In this document: piece by piece, positions 1 through 7,016 of the stretch
Layout of the letters: every line of letters starts with the position of its first letter
How positions within the stretch are numbered: position 1 is the stretch's first letter
DNA from: CAG-390 sp045543615
GTDB lineage: Bacteria; Bacillota; Clostridia; Oscillospirales; CAG-272
Assembly (NCBI GenBank): GCA_045543615.1
Contig: JAZPXL010000033.1
Span: 1-24,568 of the forward strand
DNA length: 24,568 nucleotides
Direction of reading: 5' to 3'
Translations under genes and position numbers: made by a program
Notes under the pieces: generated by a model
What the model saw: the letters and a program-made list of their open reading frames with translations, nothing else
Database searches by the model: none
What the model was told of the DNA's origin: nothing

Positions 1-60
1 TTTGGCATTCGTTTATAACTTGACAATATACAGAAACTAAAAACACCAAAACATTTCCCA

Positions 61-93
61 ACCCCGTAGGGACCGGCGTCCCCGACGGTCCGT
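61..93. repeat. REP-like GC-rich palindrome
   Basis: A GC-rich block sits in AT-rich surroundings. It holds the inverted arms GGACCG (70-75) and CGGTCC (86-91), preceded by a short CCCCGTAGGG-type palindrome. This is the look of a short interspersed palindromic repeat. Nothing coding is supported here, and only one copy is seen in the window. Confidence 0.5.
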
Positions 94-113
94 GAAAATA
101 TAATCTTTTTGTT

Positions 114-203
114 TTGCTAATATACAGAACACCCCAAGCGACACCTAAAAGAAAGCCTCCTTTGTGTAAAGGGAGGTGGCACGCCATCGGCGTGACGGAG
201 GGA
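114..203. repeat. Interspersed palindromic repeat, copy A, with duplicated flank
   Basis: Positions 114-157 are a 44-bp flank that recurs at 227-270 with a few substitutions. The flank leads into GAAAGCC and then a hairpin CCTCCTTT-GTGT-AAAGGGAGG (156-177). After GGTGG comes a second hairpin CACGCC-ATC-GGCGTG (180-194) and GACGGAGGGA. The same order (GAAAGCC, purine/pyrimidine hairpin, GGTGG, variable palindrome, GACGGA-GGGAGGG) is seen in copies at 372 and 3346, so this is one repeat family. No protein is supported. Confidence 0.7.
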
Positions 204-226
204 TTGTTGAAATATAAGGTTAGAAC

Positions 227-312
227 TTGCCAATATATAGAACACCCCAAACGCCACCTAAAAGAAAGCCTTCCCCAGTGGGAGAAGGGGGACCGCGAGA
301 GCGGTGGATGAG
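227..312. repeat. Interspersed palindromic repeat, copy B (divergent)
   Basis: The 44-bp flank at 227-270 repeats 114-157, giving a 113-bp period. The body differs from copy A. Its first hairpin is CTTCCCC-AGT-GGGAGAAGG and the core palindrome is CCGC-GAGA-GCGG (293-304), followed by TGGATGAGG. It is clearly related but carries another stem sequence, so the palindrome is kept while the bases change. Confidence 0.6.
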
Positions 313-371
313 GTGTGATTTAGCCGAAATTTGATAAAAAAGTTACACTATAAAAGAACGCCGAAACGGTG

Positions 372-458
372 GACAACAGAAAGCCTCGCCCACAGGGAGA
401 GGTGGCACGGCGAGAGCCGTGACGGACAGGGAGGGAGATACACGCCTGGCGGCGTGAT
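372..458. repeat. Repeat head, copy C, leading into hairpin array 1
   Basis: Starting at GACAACAGAAAGCC, this copy has the hairpin CCTCGCCC-ACA-GGGAGAGG, GGTGG, the core palindrome CACGGC-GAGA-GCCGTG (406-421), GACGGACAGGGAGGG and then the hairpin CACGCC-TGGC-GGCGTG (441-456). It matches 3346-3429 almost base for base apart from the core loop and stem. It runs straight into the hairpin array that continues to about 577. Confidence 0.75.
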
Positions 459-577
459 TCCATACCGCAGGCAAGCTGCGGATGCCATACAATGCTACGC
501 ATTGATTACATACACGCCTTTTGCGTGATGATATGCAAGGCTTGCACCTTGACAACATAAACGCCTGACGGAGCAAA
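441..577. repeat. Short-hairpin array 1
   Basis: Five small inverted repeats follow one another: 441-456 (CACGCC stem), 465-481 (CCGCAG), 490-504 (CAATGC), 513-527 (CACGC) and 534-546 (TGCAAG), plus a decayed sixth around 557-577. Stems differ from each other, while the linkers are alike: ATTCCATA, ATGCCATA, ATTACATA and ATGATA. The array ends at GCAAACGG, the same junction that ends array 2 (3212-3216), and is followed by a similar terminator hairpin. Translating it gives only a periodic spurious peptide. Confidence 0.7.
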
Positions 578-587
578 CGGAAAGAAA

Positions 588-620
588 AAAGCCGTTTCTT
601 TCGAAACGGCTTTGATTTTT
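588..620 (-). terminator. Intrinsic terminator of serA
   Basis: Arms AAAGCCGTTTC and GAAACGGCTTT (588-598, 603-613) enclose a four-base loop. Read on the minus strand the loop is GAAA (GNRA type) and a T-rich run follows, directly after the serA stop at 622. A T-rich run on the plus side too makes it potentially bidirectional, so it may also end transcription through the repeat array. Confidence 0.85.
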
Positions 621-621
621 A

Positions 622-1788
622 TTAAAACACAACAACTCTCCAAAAGCCGTCGGTGTTTCTGAGCGTTTTGCAGATGTCCTCGATATCACCCTCGGTGGTG
701 CTCGGTGCAAGCTCAAGCAGCGTGCAGGCGTTGTTCCCTCTCGATTTATTGGACAGGTTTTCAATATTTACGCCTCTTGCGGCAACTGCACCCGAAATCT
801 TTGCGATCGTTGAGGGTATATTTGAGTGAAGAACGAGCATTCTCCGTCCGTCTGTGTGCGGCAGATCAATGTCGGGGAAGTTTACCGAATTGCGTATGTT
901 GCCAAGCGTCAGGTATTCCTCAAGCCGTCTTGCCGCCATAACTGCACAATTGTCCTCTGCCTCCTCCGTCGATGCTCCAAGATGGGGAATGTTGATTATT
1001 CCCTGTACGCCAAGTGTTGCCTCTGTCGGAAAATCCGTTACATATCTTGAAATTCTACCCGATTTTACTGCCCCCACAACATCCTCAAGCACGCACAAAT
1101 CAGCACGTGCAAGGTTAATTATCCTAACACCGTTTTTGCATTTAGCTATACTTTCTCTGTTTATCATCCCTCGTGTTGACTCAACGGCGGGAACGTGTAG
1201 GGTTATATAATCGCTCTTCTCAAATATCTCGTCAACCGTCTTTGCGTGACCGACAGCCCTCGAAATTCTCCAAGCACCGTCAACCGTCAGATACGGGTCA
1301 TATCCTATAACCTTCATACCAAGGTCAACTGCGGCATTTGCCACCATCGCACCTATTGCGCCAAGTCCTATAACTCCAAGCGTCTTGCCGTAAAGCTCCA
1401 CGCCACCAAACGCCGCCTTGCCACGCTCTACACTCTTTGCGACGTTCTCACTGAGACTTTCTGCCCAATTTGCACCACCTATTATGTCACGGGATGCAAG
1501 CAAAAGTGCGCACAGACAAAGCTCTTTGACGCTGTTAGCATTCGCTCCGGGCGTGTTAAAGACCACAATTCCTTTCTCGGTACAACGATCAAGCGGGATG
1601 TTGTTGACTCCTGCGCCACAGCGTGCGATTGCCAAAAGATTATCTTCAAATTCTACTTCGTGTAGTGAAGCCGAGCGCACCAAAATGGCGTCGGGGCTGT
1701 CTATTTCTTCGCCAATTTCGTATTTTTCACGGTCTAAAACATCAAGACCTACCTGCGCTATCTTGTTAAGCAGCTTGATTTTCTTCAT
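622..1788 (-). CDS. serA: D-3-phosphoglycerate dehydrogenase
   Basis: This 388-residue D-2-hydroxyacid dehydrogenase with a C-terminal ACT domain catalyses the first committed step of serine synthesis, 3-phosphoglycerate to 3-phosphohydroxypyruvate with NAD. The Rossmann motif GLGAIG is at 141-146. The expected catalytic Arg (NLAR, R228), Glu (E256) and His (PHLGAS, H269) are present. The ACT domain covers about 316-388 and probably senses serine. Length fits the short SerA type with one ACT domain. I chose the ATG at 1788 because AGGGGAGA lies just upstream; a GTG at 1806 would add six residues and swallow that site. It begins 18 nt after the serC stop, so the two are cotranscribed from the serC promoter. 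Function is known for the family; serine feedback is inferred. Confidence 0.93.
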   Translation of the reverse strand: MKKIKLLNKIAQVGLDVLDREKYEIGEEIDSPDAILVRSASLHEVEFEDNLLAIARCGAGVNNIPLDRCTEKGIVVFNTPGANANSVKELCLCALLLASRDIIGGANWAESLSENVAKSVERGKAAFGGVELYGKTLGVIGLGAIGAMVANAAVDLGMKVIGYDPYLTVDGAWRISRAVGHAKTVDEIFEKSDYITLHVPAVESTRGMINRESIAKCKNGVRIINLARADLCVLEDVVGAVKSGRISRYVTDFPTEATLGVQGIINIPHLGASTEEAEDNCAVMAARRLEEYLTLGNIRNSVNFPDIDLPHTDGRRMLVLHSNIPSTIAKISGAVAARGVNIENLSNKSRGNNACTLLELAPSTTEGDIEDICKTLRNTDGFWRVVVF

Positions 1789-1806
1789 TTTTCCGTCTCC
1801 CCTCAC

Positions 1807-2895
1807 TTATGCTTTTTTGTTTCTTTGCGCAAACTCTTCCATAAATGAAATGAGCGCACGCACGCCCTCTATTGGCATAGCGTTGTATATTGAAGCTCTC
1901 ATACCACCAACGCTTCTGTGTCCCTTGAGGTTCTTAAGTCCTGCACCCTCAGCCTCGGCGGCAAACATACGGTCAAGCTCACCGTCGCCCGTAACGAATG
2001 TTACGTTCATAAGGGAGCGACAATCCTTTCTCACAGGCGAGGTATAAAAGCTCTGCGAGTCGAGATATGAATAAAGCAGTTCGGCTTTCTCACGGTTGCG
2101 CTTCTCCATCTCGGGAAGACCTCCCATATCGAGTATCCATTCGTAGACCAAGGACGCCATATAAATCGCAAAGCAGGGGGGTGTGTTATACATAGAACCG
2201 TTTTCTGCCATAATTGTCCAGTTGAGCATAGACGGACAATCCTCTCTTGCGTGTCCGAGCAGATCACGGCGCACGATAACGACGGTCAGACCTGCGGGTG
2301 CCATATTCTTCTGCGCACCTGCGTATATTACGCCGTATTTGCTTACGTCAACAACCTCTGAGATGATGGATGATGACATATCTGCAACGATGGGGACGGC
2401 GTCTGTGTCGGGAATGTAATTGTATCTCGTTCCGAAGATGGTATTGTTGTGGCAAATATGAAGATATGCGGCGTTTGTGTCAATATCCTCTCTCTCGACA
2501 CGTGGAACGTAGGTAAAGCCGTCACTCTTACTGCTTGCAACAAGCCGGGGCGAACCGAATTTCAAAGCTTCGGTGTACGCCTTACCCGAAAACTGACCCG
2601 ACACGATATAGTCAGCACCTCTGCCGTCAGTCATCAGGTTGAGAGGAACTGCGGCAAACTGAGTTGATGCGCCACCCTGCAAAAACAGAACAGCGTAATT
2701 GTCGTCAATATTCATAAGACGGCGCAGGTTTTTCTCCGCCGACTCAATTATAGGCTCGAAATCACGGGATCGGTGTGACATCTCGCAAACTGACATTCCA
2801 CTGTCACCAAAACAAAGCATTTCATCCGCCGCACGCCTAAGAACGACCTCGGGCAGCATCGACGGGCCTGCAGAAAAATTATAGACTCTTTTCAT
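1807..2895 (-). CDS. serC: Phosphoserine aminotransferase
   Basis: This PLP enzyme of 362 residues converts 3-phosphohydroxypyruvate and glutamate to phosphoserine and 2-oxoglutarate; the family also acts in pyridoxine synthesis. The start MKRVYNFSAGPSMLP is diagnostic of SerC. The phosphate-binding GGAST lies at 74-78, the cofactor-binding Asp in ADMSSS at 172, and the Schiff-base lysine in GAQKNMAPAG is K196. Full length is as expected. It is the first gene of a serC-serA operon, has AAAGGAGA ahead of its ATG and a consensus promoter 35-63 nt upstream. No phosphoserine phosphatase gene is in the window. Confidence 0.96.
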   Translation of the reverse strand: MKRVYNFSAGPSMLPEVVLRRAADEMLCFGDSGMSVCEMSHRSRDFEPIIESAEKNLRRLMNIDDNYAVLFLQGGASTQFAAVPLNLMTDGRGADYIVSGQFSGKAYTEALKFGSPRLVASSKSDGFTYVPRVEREDIDTNAAYLHICHNNTIFGTRYNYIPDTDAVPIVADMSSSIISEVVDVSKYGVIYAGAQKNMAPAGLTVVIVRRDLLGHAREDCPSMLNWTIMAENGSMYNTPPCFAIYMASLVYEWILDMGGLPEMEKRNREKAELLYSYLDSQSFYTSPVRKDCRSLMNVTFVTGDGELDRMFAAEAEGAGLKNLKGHRSVGGMRASIYNAMPIEGVRALISFMEEFAQRNKKA

Positions 2896-2929
2896 AACCG
2901 TCTCTCCTTTTATAAAATATTATGCGTTG

Positions 2930-2958
2930 ATTATACTCCATATTAATTGATATGTCAA
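2930..2958 (-). promoter_or_regulatory. Sigma-A type promoter of serCA
   Basis: On the minus strand TTGACA (2953-2958) and TATAAT (2930-2935) are separated by exactly 17 bp, a perfect consensus. The predicted start leaves a leader of only about 26 nt, which excludes a T-box or riboswitch for this operon. The ribosome binding site AGGAGA is at 2903-2908. Confidence 0.9.
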
Positions 2959-3083
2959 GTATTTTTTATCAAAAAACGCAACAAAGATTAAAGATAGCTT
3001 GCAAAAAAATAACCACTTTTGCACAAAAAGCGCAAAAATGGCTAAAAATATGAATTACATAAGCAACAAGCGATGCAAAAATA

Positions 3084-3212
3084 CACACCTTCGGCGTGAT
3101 GATGTTGCGCCTTGCGGCGCAAATGATGTTGCACTTCGTGCAAATGATGTGATGCTTCGCATCAATGATGTTGTGCCTTGCGGCATAAATGATGTTGCGC
3201 CTTGCGGCGCAA
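3084..3212 (+). repeat. Short-hairpin array 2
   Basis: Six hairpins are visible: 3084-3098, 3105-3122, 3129-3143, 3150-3164, 3171-3188 and 3195-3212. They are joined by ATGATG linkers (shorter once). Stems include TTGCGCC, TTGCAC, TGATGC and TTGTGCC, with loops TTC or TTGC. Hairpin 5 keeps pairing through a G-T wobble on this strand, while hairpin 1 has one A-C mismatch. A terminator-like hairpin follows at 3226. No gene is supported across 2959-3440. Confidence 0.8.
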
Positions 3213-3225
3213 ACGGAAAAAGAAC

Positions 3226-3260
3226 AAAGCCGTTTCGGATGAAACGGCTTTGGTGCTTTT
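3226..3260. terminator. Terminator-like hairpin ending array 2
   Basis: Arms AAAGCCGTTTC (3226-3236) and GAAACGGCTTT (3241-3251) enclose GGAT, with GGTGCTTTT after. The arms are the same as those of the hairpin at 588-613, and both follow a GCAAACGGAAA junction from a hairpin array. That suggests the hairpin belongs to the composite element rather than to any gene here. Confidence 0.65.
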
Positions 3261-3292
3261 AATGAATAATGAATAATGAAAAATGAATAATT
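3261..3292. repeat. AATGAATAATG microrepeat
   Basis: A short AT-rich tandem tract is built from GAATAAT and GAAAAAT units between two hairpins. It is not coding. Such tracts are seen in intergenic repeats of gut anaerobes, but I assign no function. Confidence 0.5.
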
Positions 3293-3299
3293 GTGGAAA

Positions 3300-3334
3300 C
3301 AAAGGCATTTCGGGGAAATGCCTTTGTGATTTTA
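3300..3334. terminator. Second terminator-like hairpin
   Basis: CAAAGGCATTTC (3300-3311) and GAAATGCCTTTG (3315-3326) form a 12-bp stem with a GGG loop, followed by TGATTTTA. There is no upstream gene on the plus strand. On the minus strand it lies 107 nt beyond the MgtE-domain gene and could end its transcript. Confidence 0.55.
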
Positions 3335-3345
3335 TTAAAATGATA

Positions 3346-3435
3346 GACAACAGAAAGCCTCGCCCACAGGGAGAGGTGGCACGCCAACGGCGTGACGGAG
3401 AGGGAGGGATACACGCCCTTCGGCGTGATGATGTT
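3346..3435. repeat. Repeat head, copy D, with one array hairpin
   Basis: Near-identical to 372-458. It has GACAACAGAAAGCC, the CCTCGCCC hairpin, GGTGG, the core palindrome CACGCC-AAC-GGCGTG (3380-3394), GACGGAGAGGGAGGGATA and then CACGCC-CTTC-GGCGTG with ATGATG. It stops six bases short of the stop codon of the MgtE-domain gene. Here the array is reduced to a single hairpin, which shows that head and first hairpin are one unit. Confidence 0.75.
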
Positions 3436-3440
3436 GGCTT

Positions 3441-4034
3441 CTAAAAGGCGGATGCAAGGAGCTTTGCCGTGATGCCGTAGAACGACAGGACGGCTACAAG
3501 GTCATTAAGTGTTGTAATAAGTGGCCCTGATGCGACTGCCGGATCTATCCCCACCTCTGCAAAGGCAAGTGGTACTGCTGTGCCGAAGAATGCTGAAACT
3601 GCCACAGAAATTAACATTGCCGCTCCTGTGCATAGTGAAACCCCGAAAGCCAGGCTCATCTCCTCGCCCCTTGCCGCCGACAGATAAATTCCTACCACCA
3701 AGAATGATATAACACCGAGAGCTACGCCGTTAAGTATCCCGATAAGAACCTCTTTAACCAAAAGGCATAGTCGCCCACGTCTGCCCACGCCACCTTCCGA
3801 CAGCATCCGTATAGTCACGGCAAGTGACTGCGTGCCTGCGTTGCCTGCCATCCCCAAAACAAGCGATTGAAAGCTGACTATCACGGACAAATTCTCAACC
3901 ACCCTCTCAAAATACCCTGCAACTCCCGACACCAAAAGCCCAAGTCCGAGCAACAAAACGAGCCACGGCAGCCGTTTTGCCGTGTTTTTGAGCACGCCAC
4001 CCTCTGTGTCTGCCACCTCCCACTCACTTTCCAT
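3441..4034 (-). CDS. Stand-alone MgtE-type divalent cation transporter membrane domain
   Basis: At 197 residues this corresponds to the C-terminal membrane part of MgtE (Mg2+ channel/transporter, SLC41-related). About five hydrophobic helices are visible. The conserved GNAGTQS lies at 64-70 and the DPAVASG..ITTLND stretch at about 164-178; the latter carries the acidic residue expected in the ion path. The N-terminal MgtE domain and the CBS pair, which gate the channel by cytosolic Mg2+ in full-length MgtE, are missing, and nothing resembling them is found upstream on this strand. AGGGGAGGG lies eight bases before the ATG, so this looks like a genuine short gene rather than a stump. The ion is probably Mg2+ but could be another divalent. 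A TATAAT on the minus strand at 4092-4097, without a good -35, may be its promoter. Confidence 0.8.
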   Translation of the reverse strand: MESEWEVADTEGGVLKNTAKRLPWLVLLLGLGLLVSGVAGYFERVVENLSVIVSFQSLVLGMAGNAGTQSLAVTIRMLSEGGVGRRGRLCLLVKEVLIGILNGVALGVISFLVVGIYLSAARGEEMSLAFGVSLCTGAAMLISVAVSAFFGTAVPLAFAEVGIDPAVASGPLITTLNDLVAVLSFYGITAKLLASAF

Positions 4035-4184
4035 CTCTCGCCCTCCCCTGCCTTTGTCCTTACAAATATTATTTGCTCAGCTATGGGGAAAATTATACAT
4101 ACAAAAATCGTACCCGACCTGTCTCTCGCTATTTCCCCCCTACCAATTGCCAATTTATTTTATCACCCACGCCCCTGTTTTGCG

Positions 4185-4213
4185 TTGACAACACACAAGT
4201 GGTGTGCTATAAT
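4185..4213 (+). promoter_or_regulatory. Promoter of the PIG-L-like gene
   Basis: TTGACA (4185-4190), a 17-bp spacer and TATAAT (4208-4213), with TG at 4205-4206 making an extended -10. The start codon follows at 4272. The ribosome binding site of that gene is weak (AGGT), in contrast to most genes in the window. Confidence 0.88.
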
Positions 4214-4271
4214 AATTCATACAGGCGTGACGATCACGCCACAAGTGATATATATAATATAGGTAATAAAA

Positions 4272-6053
4272 ATGAAATACAAAATAAGTTTAGTTGCGTT
4301 TTTTCTCTGTCTGTGTCTCTTTCTTGTGCCTCTGTCAGCTCTTGCTGTCGAGGGCGAGGGAGTGGAGAGCGAGGGCGCAGAGGATGACAGTCTTAAGGGA
4401 GGCGTTGCCGTCGACATAACAAAAAGCTGCACCATCAGAGCAGAGGGCTTTTATTCCACCGACAGACTTACTGACGGCAAATGTGCCGCGGGCGCATACA
4501 GCTACGGTGCGTCGGGCGTAAAGATCACTGCCACAGAGCCGATAGGCTCTCTCTATATTGTGTTCAACACAGCCACCGAGGGCTACAAAATAAGCTCCGG
4601 AGCAAGCACCCGTGGGTACGGCGAGAGTGGATTTCTTCACGAATTTGTGGACGTGAGTGCCGATTTTGGCGAAACTGACGAGATAACGCTTGCGTTTTCT
4701 GCGTCAAGAAACATAAGCGAGATCTATGTTTTTTCAGAGGGAGCTCGTCCCGATTGGGTTCAGGTGTGGCAAGAGCCGACGGACAGGGCTGATCTTCTGC
4801 TCTTTTCGTCGCATTCGGACGATGACCAGCTGTATTTTGCAGGTCTGATCCCCCTCTATGTTGCAAGGGGCTACAATGTCCAGGTTGCATATTTCACCTA
4901 CCATCCCGACGATTATGTTCGCCGTCACGAGCTTTTGTGCGGTCTTTGGGAGGCAGGATGTCGCAATTATCCCATCTATGACCTCGAAATCCCCGATTTT
5001 CGCATTGACGATTATGCGCTTACTATGGCTGAATTTGAGAGGCGTGGGTTTTCACGGGAGAGTATTGAGGACTATATAATTTCTGTCATAAGGCGCACCC
5101 ATCCCCTTGTGCTTGTTACACACGAGCCTGAGGGCGAGTACGGACACGGAATGCATATTGCGCTATCAGCGCTCATCCGTGAGACAGCGTCCTATTCGGC
5201 AGACAGAACGAAATATCCCGAAAGTGCGAAAAAATACGGTCTTTGGGAGGTGCAGAAGATTTATCTGCACGATTATGACGAGAACAAGATCACTCTTCCC
5301 ATCGACACCCCACTTGATTATTTCGGTGGCAGAACTGCTTTCGGAGTATCTCAGGACGCATTCCGTCATCACACCTCGCAGCATTATTATTCGCTAACCT
5401 CCTGGCTTTACGGGAGCGAGGCCTATCCGATCACACGCTCCTCGCAGATATACACCGACAATCCGTCATATTTCGGACTTTTCTCCAGCCGTGTGGGTGA
5501 TGACAAGAACAAAAACGATATATTTGAAAATCTGCTCTCTTACGCTGAGGCAGAGAGATCAGGCAAGGCGTACCCAACGGGTGCGGGGCTGCTTGCAGAG
5601 AGCTATGAGAGTGAGATAGCAGAGCTTGTCTCCTCGCTTGAGGCGTCGAAGGCAGAGACAGAGGCGGCACGCAAGAAAATCAAGGAGCTTGAGGACACAA
5701 TTTTAAGCCTTGGGGCTGACAGCGAGGAGGCGAGACGTGAGCTTGAGGGTAAGCTTGAAGCAGAGCTTGCAAAGGTTGCAGAGCTTGAGAGCAAAATTTC
5801 GGTGGCAAACGCCACGCTTGCGACGCTTAAAGCTGAGCTTGAGCTTCTAAAGAGTGACAAAAATACTCTTGAAGGCGAGCGAGAGGAGCTTGGAGGAAAG
5901 ATAGAACAGCTTCGTGGTGAAGCTGATGCACTCAGGGCGTCGGTGGTGGTGCTCTCGGTGCTGACGGCAGTTTTCGCTCTCGTGGCAATTGCATCAATTG
6001 CGATGATAGCGATGCAGAGCCGAAGACGCAGCATCCGTCGCAGATCGAAATAA
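4272..6053 (+). CDS. Secreted, membrane-anchored PIG-L/LmbE-family deacetylase-like protein
   Basis: The protein has 593 residues. A signal peptide (1-25, ending LSALA) leads to a beta-rich segment (about 45-157) and then a PIG-L type domain. HSDDD at 181-185 corresponds to the HPDDE metal motif and GHGMH at 291-295 to the second histidine motif, so H181, D184 and H295 are the likely zinc ligands. This family removes acetyl groups from GlcNAc-containing molecules. A long Glu/Lys/Ala/Leu-rich coiled coil (about 443-555) is followed by one transmembrane helix (557-582) and a basic tail RRRSIRRRSK. The enzyme domain would therefore stand off the outer membrane face on a coiled-coil stalk. The substrate is unknown; a cell-surface glycan is plausible because a NodB-type deacetylase gene follows 59 nt later with no terminator between. 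Confidence 0.8.
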   Translation: MKYKISLVAFFLCLCLFLVPLSALAVEGEGVESEGAEDDSLKGGVAVDITKSCTIRAEGFYSTDRLTDGKCAAGAYSYGASGVKITATEPIGSLYIVFNTATEGYKISSGASTRGYGESGFLHEFVDVSADFGETDEITLAFSASRNISEIYVFSEGARPDWVQVWQEPTDRADLLLFSSHSDDDQLYFAGLIPLYVARGYNVQVAYFTYHPDDYVRRHELLCGLWEAGCRNYPIYDLEIPDFRIDDYALTMAEFERRGFSRESIEDYIISVIRRTHPLVLVTHEPEGEYGHGMHIALSALIRETASYSADRTKYPESAKKYGLWEVQKIYLHDYDENKITLPIDTPLDYFGGRTAFGVSQDAFRHHTSQHYYSLTSWLYGSEAYPITRSSQIYTDNPSYFGLFSSRVGDDKNKNDIFENLLSYAEAERSGKAYPTGAGLLAESYESEIAELVSSLEASKAETEAARKKIKELEDTILSLGADSEEARRELEGKLEAELAKVAELESKISVANATLATLKAELELLKSDKNTLEGEREELGGKIEQLRGEADALRASVVVLSVLTAVFALVAIASIAMIAMQSRRRSIRRRSK

Positions 6054-6112
6054 TGATAAATTAAATAAAATTTCAAACACACAAAAACAACACAACAAGA
6101 AAGGCAAAACAA

Positions 6113-6952
6113 ATGGCACAGATTTTTATGCGTTTTCCGGGTGGGCTTTCCAAGGCATTGACCCTCAGCTATGATGACGGAGTGGAGCAGGATATTCGTC
6201 TTGTTTCGATTCTCAACGCACACGGAATCAAATGCACCTTCAACATCAACACAGGCAATTATACTCCCGACGGAAAGGTTTTCCCCGAGGGACAGATCCA
6301 CCGTGTTATGTCGAGAAAACGTGCAATTGAGACCTACTCGGAGAGTGGACACGAACTCGCAGTTCACACGCTTACGCACCCCTGGCTTGAGCAGATGACT
6401 TCTGACAGGGTAATTTATGAAATTATGCGTGACCGTGAGAATATTGAGAATGATTTCGGCAATATTGCAAGAGGAATGGCGTACCCGTTTGGAACATACA
6501 GCGACGAGGTTGTAGATGCCGCCCGTGCTTGTGGTATAGTTTATTCAAGAACGACACGCTCTACGTTTAAATTCGATATGCCGACGGATTGGATGCGTCT
6601 GCCCGCAACCTGTCATCACTCTCACCCGGGTCTTATGGAGCTTTGCGACAAGTTTATTGATATGCCCTACAAGCGAGAGCCGCAGATGTTCTATCTCTGG
6701 GGACACAGCTTTGAGTTTGAAGCAAATAATGACTGGCATATAATCGAAGAATTTGCTAAGAAGATGGGTGGTCGTGACGACATCTGGTACGCAACGAATA
6801 TCGAGATCTACGATTACACAGAGGACTTTGGCCGCATTCGCTTCTCAGCCGACGGCAAACGCCTGCACAACCCAAGCGCACGCACGCTCTATTATATGTG
6901 CTACGATAAGGTGTTCTCAATAGCACCCGGCGAGACAAGACCGCTTGTCTGA
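6113..6952 (+). CDS. Polysaccharide deacetylase-family (NodB homology) protein
   Basis: 279 residues. CE4 motifs are recognisable: SYDDG with the catalytic and metal aspartates (D21, D22), the metal histidine pair HTLTH (H85, H89) and YPFG (124-127) in place of RxPYG. A late WGHSFEFE segment could supply the distal histidine. There is no signal peptide or membrane helix, so it is probably cytoplasmic, unlike the preceding anchored protein. The family hydrolyses N-acetyl or related C-N bonds on sugars, and some cytosolic members act on small substrates, so the substrate stays open. GAAAGG precedes the ATG. It is likely cotranscribed with the upstream gene and ends at a strong hairpin at 6970. 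Confidence 0.85.
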   Translation: MAQIFMRFPGGLSKALTLSYDDGVEQDIRLVSILNAHGIKCTFNINTGNYTPDGKVFPEGQIHRVMSRKRAIETYSESGHELAVHTLTHPWLEQMTSDRVIYEIMRDRENIENDFGNIARGMAYPFGTYSDEVVDAARACGIVYSRTTRSTFKFDMPTDWMRLPATCHHSHPGLMELCDKFIDMPYKREPQMFYLWGHSFEFEANNDWHIIEEFAKKMGGRDDIWYATNIEIYDYTEDFGRIRFSADGKRLHNPSARTLYYMCYDKVFSIAPGETRPLV

Positions 6953-6969
6953 AAATAAGAGCTTAATAA

Positions 6970-7016
6970 AACCCAGCCCGCCTTTAAATGGCGGGCTGGG
7001 TTAATATAAATTTTTT
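6970..7016. terminator. Bidirectional intrinsic terminator
   Basis: A 13-bp GC-rich stem, AACCCAGCCCGCC (6970-6982) with GGCGGGCTGGGTT (6990-7002), and a T-run at 7010-7016. It lies between two convergent genes and can serve the deacetylase on the plus strand; the minus-strand side has an A/T-rich tract for the lipoprotein gene. Confidence 0.9.

Noticed and set aside
1..621. Mobile element with its own transposase
   Set aside because: Only short palindromic repeats are present; no transposase or terminal inverted repeats with a coding region are seen in this stretch.
2896..2935. T-box or other leader control of serCA
   Set aside because: The promoter lies so close to serC that the leader is about 26 nt.
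5603..6379. 258-codon minus-strand frame rich in Ser and Ala
   Set aside because: It mirrors the coiled-coil part of the PIG-L gene and the start of the deacetylase gene, whose plus-strand frames have clear motifs.
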